Part shown: positions 1-4,663 of the stretch, one piece after another
Layout of the letters: each line of letters starts with the position of its first letter
Position numbering within the stretch: the first letter of the stretch is position 1
Assembly (NCBI GenBank): GCA_937996595.1
Contig: CALKVC010000013.1
Span: 1 to 12,306, forward strand
From: an uncultured Chitinophagaceae bacterium
Lineage (GTDB): Bacteria; Bacteroidota; Bacteroidia; Chitinophagales; Chitinophagaceae
Direction: 5' to 3'
Length of the DNA stretch: 12,306 nt
Made by a program: the position numbers and the translations under genes
Notes under the pieces: generated by a model
Told to the model about the DNA's origin: nothing
The model's database searches: none
The model's input: only the letters and a program-made list of their open reading frames with translations

Positions 1-118
1 ACCCTTCCAGGAAATCTATATTGAAAGGCGGGCAATGCGGGGTTGATTTTAATTGCGCCTGTAAAGGGCCAATGGAAAGAATAATGGCAATAGCCAGGAT
101 GGTTGTTTTCTTTTTCAT
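1..118 (-). CDS. N-terminus of a secreted protein, cut by the left window edge
   Basis: Reading the minus strand from the ATG at 118 gives 39 codons, open to the window edge. The protein starts MKKKTT, continues with a hydrophobic stretch (about residues 6-18) and reaches a signal peptidase I-like site after PLQA (residue 21), so it should be exported to the periplasm or cell surface. The visible mature part contains PHCPPFNIDFLEG. The DFLxG pattern recalls the first strand of small lipocalin-like Bacteroidota domains, but that is a guess from very few residues and the family is not identified. A second in-frame ATG at 130 would add four residues (MFIP). I prefer 118 because it places the Lys run directly at the N-terminus. 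It lies downstream of the serine hydrolase on the same strand, separated by about 230 bases, so it probably has its own promoter; I found only weak -7 candidates there. Confidence 0.7.
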   Translation of the reverse strand, partial: MKKKTTILAIAIILSIGPLQAQLKSTPHCPPFNIDFLEG

Positions 119-352
119 AGGGATAAACATGGTTTCATTCACAAGATATAAGTTAGTTTTCAAAAATGAAAGCCTTTGGGAAATAAACATCGGTATAAAG
201 TAATTTTACCAGGTATAAACCGAAAATATATCCGTGCATTTCAGGATAAACCACAGGAAATAAGCTGAAAACAGGCAGCAATATTGAAGAACGCCAACTT
301 GATAAAATGCGTATATACCTATACGTTAGTTACATAATGCATGCCCGGCTTC

Positions 353-1681
353 TTAGTTATCTTTTGTAAACAGGTATTCCCTGCCCGCCTGTTTAAGGGT
401 GAATGATTTTTTGCCGGTATCAAATTTGATGATGATGCCTGCCGGATCGAATTTAAAAACAGCCTTTCCTTCATATTCCAGCGGAAATTGCGACTGGCCG
501 GTAGCCTGGGCCATGAGCACGGCTCCATCTTTGCTGATAGTGATGGCCAGCGGAAAGTCTTTGCTGGAATAGGTTCCGGTATATGAATCAAGCTCAGTTT
601 CTGTAAGCGCTTTTGTGTTGAATGCCGGCAACTCGTATTTGCGGTTAAAGTAAATGGATAAAATGCCGATAAGTATGTCATTCATCGGATATACCATCCC
701 GTTAGTGCAATAGGATATGGCAACAGAGTCTTTTGGAAAATAAGCATACGTGGATCCAAACCCGTCGATGCTTCCATTGTGGCCATAAGCAAACCGGTCG
801 TAAAACGGTATCCTGAACAAACCCATGCCCAGGCCTTCACGAATCTTTTTCATGTTGGCCAGGCTGCTGTCAGATACCAGTTTTCCGTTAAACAGGGCCT
901 CGATGAATGTTACCAGGTTGTTGGCGGTAGAAACGATGTTTCCGGCTCCGATGGAAACACTGAGGTCGGTTTCCGGCTCCTGTAACCAGTTGTTTATCCG
1001 GCTGTATGAATAACATTCGTTATTGCTGATACTGGTCTTACCGCCTGCATAGGTATCGGTAAGCGACAGTTTTTTGGTGATTCTTTCTGTAAGCAGTTGA
1101 CTATAGGTCTTCCCTGTTATTTTTTCAGCAATAAAGGCCAGTAACGTATAATTGGTATTGCTGTATTGTGTTTTTTTACCGGGTTCAAAATCAGGCGTGG
1201 TTGCGGCAATGATGTCAAGTAACTGTTTTTGCGTAATGGGTTTTGTATGATATGTGAAATACAGGCTGTCGTCAGTAAAATTATGTAAACCGCTGCGGTG
1301 GCTCAGCATATTGTCAATCGTAATCTTGTCTGCGTTAGGCAATGAAGGGAAAAAAGAGTACAGATTATCTGTTAATGATAATTTTTTCTCTTCAATAAGC
1401 TGGAAAATGATGACGGCTGTGAATGTTTTTGTTATGGAACCGATCCTGTATTTTGTTGCGGCAGATGCCTTTATTTTTTCCTGCTCATTAATGGAAGCAT
1501 AACCAATGCTTCTCTGGTAAACCAGTTTTCCATGCTTTGCAATAGAAATTGTTCCCATCGCCTTATTCTTTTCTTCCAGAATGGAAAACAGGCTGTCCAT
1601 TTTTTCCCTGTTGAACGTTTGGCCGGAAACATGGCAGGAAACCATTACAGTAAAAGCAAAGAGGGGTATATAGAGCTTCAT
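353..1681 (-). CDS. Exported serine hydrolase, beta-lactamase/PBP4 (peptidase S12) fold
   Basis: This 442-residue protein belongs to the class C beta-lactamase-related family (Pfam Beta-lactamase; D-Ala-D-Ala carboxypeptidases, esterases, peptidases). All three active-site motifs are visible: SxxK as SITK (residues 82-85, nucleophile S82 and base K85), YxN as YSN (173-175), and the third motif as HNG (301-303) in place of KTG. The N-terminus is a signal sequence. C16 in VMVSC could be a weak lipobox; otherwise signal peptidase I cleavage near VSG-Q (20/21) is likely. The catalytic domain spans about residues 25-345. Residues about 360-442 form a separate beta-rich tail resembling DUF3471, often found behind this fold. 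The HxG motif and domain layout argue for a peptidase or esterase acting in the periplasm or at the surface rather than a true antibiotic-degrading beta-lactamase. The substrate cannot be deduced. The gene appears monocistronic. Confidence 0.92.
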   Translation of the reverse strand: MKLYIPLFAFTVMVSCHVSGQTFNREKMDSLFSILEEKNKAMGTISIAKHGKLVYQRSIGYASINEQEKIKASAATKYRIGSITKTFTAVIIFQLIEEKKLSLTDNLYSFFPSLPNADKITIDNMLSHRSGLHNFTDDSLYFTYHTKPITQKQLLDIIAATTPDFEPGKKTQYSNTNYTLLAFIAEKITGKTYSQLLTERITKKLSLTDTYAGGKTSISNNECYSYSRINNWLQEPETDLSVSIGAGNIVSTANNLVTFIEALFNGKLVSDSSLANMKKIREGLGMGLFRIPFYDRFAYGHNGSIDGFGSTYAYFPKDSVAISYCTNGMVYPMNDILIGILSIYFNRKYELPAFNTKALTETELDSYTGTYSSKDFPLAITISKDGAVLMAQATGQSQFPLEYEGKAVFKFDPAGIIIKFDTGKKSFTLKQAGREYLFTKDN

Positions 1682-1789
1682 ATGTTTTTTAGATGCTAAT
1701 ATACAGCCACGGTAGAAGATAGATATAAAAAATTGAATTAAAATGTTGCAATATGTTTGAGGTTGAATTGGCCTGAATCTGGAAGGGAA

Positions 1790-1804
1790 TTAACTGTAAG
1801 TTAA
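1790..1804. promoter_or_regulatory. Operator-like inverted repeat upstream of the serine hydrolase
   Basis: TTAACT-GTA-AGTTAA is a perfect 6-3-6 inverted repeat located 109 bases upstream of the serine hydrolase start codon. Its outer bases (TTAAC ... GTTAA) match those of the palindrome at the tetR promoter (7337-7352), with a spacing one base shorter. It could be a repressor site or a chance AT-rich palindrome; no clear promoter overlaps it. Confidence 0.25.
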
Positions 1805-1950
1805 AAATAGCATTTTACGCCGGGTAGATTCTATGCTCGTTTCTGATTATTGAGTAATGGTTTATCCGTGCTGCAACGGAGAAGGTATAATTATTTATAT
1901 GCCTGTTGAATAACACGGATGTACATCTCGCAGGCATCATATTTTATAGG

Positions 1951-2064
1951 ATAAGTACGGAAAGTATACATCATATCAGCAATAGGCTTTAAAGTGTGAA
2001 TGCGTAAAAATTGAACATTTCATACACTCAATGTAACAGGCACAGCCAAAAAATAAGTACGGAA
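1951..2064 (+). repeat. Pair of 12-base direct repeats (ATAAGTACGGAA)
   Basis: ATAAGTACGGAA occurs exactly at 1951-1962 and 2053-2064, with start points 102 bases apart. The flanking bases differ between copies (GG/AG upstream and downstream of the first, AA/TA for the second), so the identity is limited to 12 bases. Possible meanings are paired protein-binding sites or remnants of a small duplication; neither is supported further. Confidence 0.4.
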
Positions 2065-2072
2065 TAGCTGTG
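2041..2072 (+). other. Stem-loop CACAGC/GCTGTG followed by TTTTG
   Basis: CACAGC (2041-2046) pairs with GCTGTG (2067-2072) around a 20-base loop that contains the second copy of the 12-base direct repeat. A short T run follows (2073-2076). The stem is only 6 bp and the loop is large, so this is a weak terminator or cis-element candidate. Confidence 0.2.
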
Positions 2073-2218
2073 TTTTGTTGGAGGAATTTGTGGTTTTTTT
2101 GTTGATAATTGATTGCATCAGGCTAAAAGGAAACTGTGTAATGCATATAATTTTGCAACGATTTCCGGGTATTCTAACACAGGTATTACATTATCCGGTA
2201 GCAATTAAAGTTAACAAT

Positions 2219-2872
2219 ATGGCAAAACAGACAGATACACAGATTGAAGGTACTTTTGGCAACAAAATATATTACAGGCGCAAGGGCGAATACCTGGTAC
2301 GGGAAAAAGGCAATACCGGTAAACAAGCGGCCATTGCACGTAAGCAGGCTAGTATTTTAGGACGCGCTTCAGCTATTTCGGCCAGTTTGCGCAAAGCCTT
2401 TAAACCGATGCTACCCGGTCCGGTTAACAGGAGCCTGATGTATCGTTTCAACAATGCCCTGCAGCAATGGTTTCGTTCCGGGCAGGCAGAAACAACCGTT
2501 CCCGTTAATTATATTCCGTTTATACAGGGTTTTTCATTTACCGCAGACCCTTTTTATGTATCCATGCCGGTAAACAGGCTGGCTAATGGTAACCTGGTCA
2601 TCCAAATTCCGGCTTTTGATTCACCCAACCCGATTCACCCGTTGCCTTTTTCCGGGCAGGTTAACCTGCACATAATGGCCGCAACCTGTAATGTGCAGGT
2701 TCCTGCAGCATCTGTAAGCCATGAAACCATACTGAATATCAGTTATCATGGCATACCTATTCCGCCACAACAACTTACGATTCCTGTTCAGGCATTACCG
2801 GGAAACCTGACTGTTGTAGCGCTGTCGGTGAATGGTATGAGTGCAGGTATAGTGGGGGCGTTGTATAATTGA
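2219..2872 (+). CDS. Conserved-looking hypothetical protein, 217 residues
   Basis: I do not recognise a characterised function. The start chosen is ATG 2219 (MAKQTDTQ). The frame stays open upstream to a TTG at 2075, but that extension has an unrelated hydrophobic composition and lies in probable promoter DNA. The protein has no signal peptide or membrane segment. The N-terminal third (residues about 9-60) is basic with a GTFGNKIYYRRKGEYLVRE segment, followed by small-residue and Arg/Lys-rich helices and an RSLMYRFNNALQQWFRSG-type amphipathic segment (71-88). The remainder (95-217) looks like beta-strands rich in Pro, Val and Ile, with repeated IPIPP/TIPVQ/PAF pieces. From memory, proteins with this layout (basic 'G.fG...yyrr.G.y.vR' start, then a beta domain) recur in Chitinophagaceae genomes, but I cannot verify this. 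The gene stands alone and converges with the ChaN gene. Confidence 0.75.
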   Translation: MAKQTDTQIEGTFGNKIYYRRKGEYLVREKGNTGKQAAIARKQASILGRASAISASLRKAFKPMLPGPVNRSLMYRFNNALQQWFRSGQAETTVPVNYIPFIQGFSFTADPFYVSMPVNRLANGNLVIQIPAFDSPNPIHPLPFSGQVNLHIMAATCNVQVPAASVSHETILNISYHGIPIPPQQLTIPVQALPGNLTVVALSVNGMSAGIVGALYN

Positions 2873-2879
2873 GTTTGGG

Positions 2880-2935
2880 AGATAGTAGGAATAAGGAATA
2901 AGATATAGAGAATAAGAAATTAGAAATAAGGAATA
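2880..2935 (+). repeat. Degenerate tandem heptamer repeat, 8 units of 7 bases
   Basis: The spacer between two convergent genes can be cut into consecutive 7-base units: AGATAGT, AGGAATA, AGGAATA, AGATATA, GAGAATA, AGAAATT, AGAAATA, AGGAATA (consensus AGRAATA), followed by a partial AGG. Three units are identical. The strand is strongly purine-biased. The tract starts 7 bases after the stop codon of the upstream gene. No strong hairpin terminator is present here; TCCC/GGGA at 2939-2953 is too short to count. Confidence 0.75.
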
Positions 2936-3004
2936 AGGTCCCGCCAATTGGGATTAATGTTAGGAGGATGGAGTTAGGGTGGAATATAATTGCACGTACA
3001 CCTA

Positions 3005-3859
3005 TCAATAAGTACCGGTCATATCTTCATCAACACAGATGATATAATCGGCTTTATTTTTATTTTCTTCCAGCAGTTTCCTGATGTCTTTTTGCGATAC
3101 CGTTGTTATCGTACCGATACGTAGTTCCGGGCTTTTCTTTTTCAAATACCAGTTGATGCCGTCGTAATTTTCTGAATGATAAGCCCCGTTGAAATGAATG
3201 AACAGGGTACCGGGCCTGATGTTTTTCAATATGAAATATGCCATCGTTGCATCCTTGCTTGCCTGTGCTTTAGGCATATTTGAGCCGCCATGCCCGCCCA
3301 TCATCTTAACCATATTCACATAACCAGGCAACGTGGAGTCATAATCCATCGGCAATGGTGCCATCCATGCTTTGGCGGCTTCAGGTATGGTATCCAATGC
3401 CTCAAAACCTTTCTTAGAAACAAGCGACGCATATTTTCTTGGAATATTGGTAGCAACGAAAGGCGCTTTTTTCTCTTTCGCAAATTGTACAAGCGGTGCA
3501 TAATCTGTTTTGTAATTGCTCCAAAGCCGGGCTGACGAATCCAGTCCTTTTGCGGATAATTTGCCTGCCAGGAAATCGTTTAAAGCCTGCTGGTTATCAG
3601 CTTCAAACATTTCAGCACCGAAAACAAGGGTTTTCTTTTCCGAAAGGTCTTTGCTTACAGCCAGCTCCAGCCAATGTGATATCGGGTTGTTGTGAAATTC
3701 GCCAAACAGTACAATGTCTTTTCCTGCCAGTAACCGGATCATTTTTTTGTAAGACACCTTTTTTCCGTTGGCTTTATATAAAATATATGCCGGCTTTTGC
3801 TGGGCTATCACCATTGCAGCAGCAAAAAACAACAGGAAGGTAAGCATCCCTTTTTTCAT
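3005..3859 (-). CDS. Exported ChaN-family (haem-binding uptake, Tiki superfamily) protein
   Basis: This 284-residue protein matches the ChaN family (Pfam Cofac_haem_bdg). Diagnostic motifs are GEFH (53-56) followed by H62 in NPISHWLELAV, GAEMFEADNQ (81-90), TNIPRKYASLV (137-147), QASKDATMA (199-207), and the C-terminal HFNGAYHSENYDGINWYL (222-239). A signal peptide with cleavage near VIA-Q (19/20) is clear. Unlike the Campylobacter jejuni lipoprotein ChaN there is no lipobox Cys, so the protein should be soluble in the periplasm or secreted. The C. jejuni protein binds haem and lies beside the TonB-dependent receptor gene chaR. Here too the gene is next to a TonB-receptor locus, transcribed divergently. 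This suggests a role in iron or haem handling, though the fold is also shared with Tiki-type metal-dependent proteases. A Gly-rich GGHGGSN loop (188-194) is notable. Function is inferred from family membership only. Confidence 0.88.
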   Translation of the reverse strand: MKKGMLTFLLFFAAAMVIAQQKPAYILYKANGKKVSYKKMIRLLAGKDIVLFGEFHNNPISHWLELAVSKDLSEKKTLVFGAEMFEADNQQALNDFLAGKLSAKGLDSSARLWSNYKTDYAPLVQFAKEKKAPFVATNIPRKYASLVSKKGFEALDTIPEAAKAWMAPLPMDYDSTLPGYVNMVKMMGGHGGSNMPKAQASKDATMAYFILKNIRPGTLFIHFNGAYHSENYDGINWYLKKKSPELRIGTITTVSQKDIRKLLEENKNKADYIICVDEDMTGTY

Positions 3860-3877
3860 ATGTAGGTTATTTAACCC

Positions 3878-3907
3878 GAAAGGTAACGAGTATTTTGCAG
3901 CTTGAAA
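3878..3907 (-). promoter_or_regulatory. Possible promoter of the ChaN-family gene
   Basis: On the minus strand TTTC (3907-3904), 18 bases, then TACCTTTC (3885-3878) resembles the Bacteroidota promoter TTTG-N19-TAnnTTTG, with the final base of each element altered. The -7-like box ends 19 bases before the start codon at 3859. It is a plausible but imperfect match. Confidence 0.35.
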
Positions 3908-4018
3908 TCATTAAGCGGCCAAACCAATCAGGTATTTCCTCCAACAGCATAGTCATTGTATTGCAGTTACTTGTATCAATTTGATTGCAGGTGCATACTG
4001 TTAAAATGAATCCTTCCC

Positions 4019-4049
4019 TTTGAATCCGGTGAAAAATAAATTAACTTTG
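4019..4049 (+). promoter_or_regulatory. Bacteroidota-type promoter of the HYC_CC_PP gene
   Basis: TTTG (4019-4022), a 19-base spacer, and TAACTTTG (4042-4049) match the Bacteroidota -33/-7 consensus TTTG-N19-TAnnTTTG exactly. The -7 box ends only 10 bases before the ATG at 4060, so the transcript would begin within a few bases of the start codon and the leader would be very short or absent. This promoter could also serve the receptor gene downstream. Confidence 0.8.
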
Positions 4050-4059
4050 CCGCTGAATC

Positions 4060-4452
4060 ATGAAAAAACTGGCTAACATACTGCTTGTTACCATGTATGC
4101 CATTTCCTGCATCGGAATTGGCATAAAGCAGTTTTATTGTTGCGGTAAACTGAAGTCAACAAGCATCAGTTATGTGCAACAACAATGCGTTAGCGAAAAA
4201 TGCGGTATTGGAAAATGCAAATCCGGATGCTGTAAAGACAATTACCGGTTTTTTAAACTAAGCGAAGACCATATTGCTTCTTCATACCTGTTTGCACCGG
4301 AAAAGCAAGTGAGTGAATGGCACCATACGTATCCGGCAGAACAGGTTGTTACTACCCCTTTCAAACAGATACCGGTAACGCATAAAAGCCATGCCCCGCC
4401 ACCACGGCATGGAATTCCCGCGTTTGTACTGAACTGTGTGTTCAGAATTTGA
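4060..4452 (+). CDS. Cys-rich HYC_CC_PP family protein
   Basis: This 130-residue protein starts with a hydrophobic signal or anchor segment (residues about 5-22) and carries nine cysteines: C17, C27, C28, C43, C48, C53, C57, C58 and C126. The three landmarks that name the HYC_CC_PP family of Bacteroidota are present in variant form: FYCC (25-28, Phe instead of the usual His), GCC (56-58), and HAPPPR (111-116). The spacing C-x4-C-x4-C-x3-CC (43-58) looks like a metal-thiolate or disulfide cluster. His-rich pieces (EWHH 86-89, THKSH 107-111) could add ligands. As I recall, genes of this family often precede TonB-dependent receptors, and that is the arrangement here: the receptor ATG follows 211 bases downstream on the same strand. 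No biochemical role is established to my knowledge. A part in periplasmic metal (copper-like) binding or delivery is inference. Confidence 0.8.
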   Translation: MKKLANILLVTMYAISCIGIGIKQFYCCGKLKSTSISYVQQQCVSEKCGIGKCKSGCCKDNYRFFKLSEDHIASSYLFAPEKQVSEWHHTYPAEQVVTTPFKQIPVTHKSHAPPPRHGIPAFVLNCVFRI

Positions 4453-4470
4453 TTCCTTCCCGCTTATTTT

Positions 4471-4486
4471 GCCGGGCGTAACCGGC
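4471..4486 (+). terminator. Short GC hairpin after the HYC_CC_PP gene, possible attenuator
   Basis: GCCGG (4471-4475) pairs with CCGGC (4482-4486) around the 6-base loop GCGTAA, starting 19 bases after the stop codon of the HYC_CC_PP gene. It is followed by TTACTG, not a U run, so it is at best a weak terminator or attenuator, or an RNA 3' stabiliser, in the 211-base gap before the receptor gene. Confidence 0.3.
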
Positions 4487-4544
4487 TTACTGTATCATAC
4501 CTGTATAGATTCATTTCCCATTTATAACCCTGTAGCCATATCGT

Positions 4545-4560
4545 TTGTAACAGGTTACAA
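4545..4560. promoter_or_regulatory. Perfect 16-base palindrome upstream of the TonB receptor gene
   Basis: TTGTAAC-AG-GTTACAA is a perfect 7-2-7 inverted repeat located 103 bases before the receptor ATG. Its right arm is part of a 10-base tandem near-repeat (CAGGTTACAA at 4551-4560 and CAGGTAACAT at 4561-4570, 8 of 10 identical). GTAAC half-sites therefore appear three times: 4547-4551 (+), 4554-4558 (-) and 4564-4568 (+). TATCGTTTG (4539-4547) overlaps its left end and resembles a -7 box with one extra base. A dimeric regulator site controlling the receptor is the natural reading. No gene for a matching regulator is adjacent other than the TetR downstream, whose own site differs. Confidence 0.45.
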
Positions 4561-4663
4561 CAGGTAACATAACATTAACGCATGTACGCCTGCGAGAATA
4601 TATTCACAAACAATTTTATTGTATTACCGGAGTAAGATATATCCGGAAGAAAAGAAATTCAAC

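Larger units (their letters stand above)
1682..2218. other. Long intergenic spacer between divergent genes, no gene seen
   Basis: These 537 bases separate the divergently transcribed serine hydrolase and the 217-residue protein. The ATG-initiated frames I followed here stop within a few codons, and I recognise no tRNA, riboswitch or mobile element. The stretch is AT-rich and holds three small structures listed separately: a TTAACT/AGTTAA palindrome, a 12-base exact direct repeat, and a stem-loop overlapping the second repeat copy. Promoters for both flanking genes should lie here, but no match to TTTG-N19-TAnnTTTG as clear as those at 4019 and 7304 was found. Confidence 0.6.

Noticed and set aside
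192..219. Two GGTATAAA copies 20 bases apart, and an imperfect GGTA...TACC dyad, upstream of the left-edge gene
   Set aside because: The copies are 8 bases of AT-rich sequence and the dyad has several mismatches. The best -7 candidate there (TACTTTAT on the minus strand) has two mismatches, so no site is called.
2075..2218. An upstream TTG start that would give the 217-residue protein 48 extra residues
   Set aside because: The extension is hydrophobic and unrelated in style, and the ATG at 2219 gives a basic soluble N-terminus consistent with the rest of the protein.
2939..2953. TCCC/GGGA hairpin as a terminator between the convergent genes
   Set aside because: The stem is only four clear pairs with a 7-base loop and no T run on either strand.
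4619..4663. A TTG start extending the TonB receptor by 15 residues
   Set aside because: The extension is charged and would displace the signal peptide, whereas ATG 4664 gives a normal 21-residue signal.
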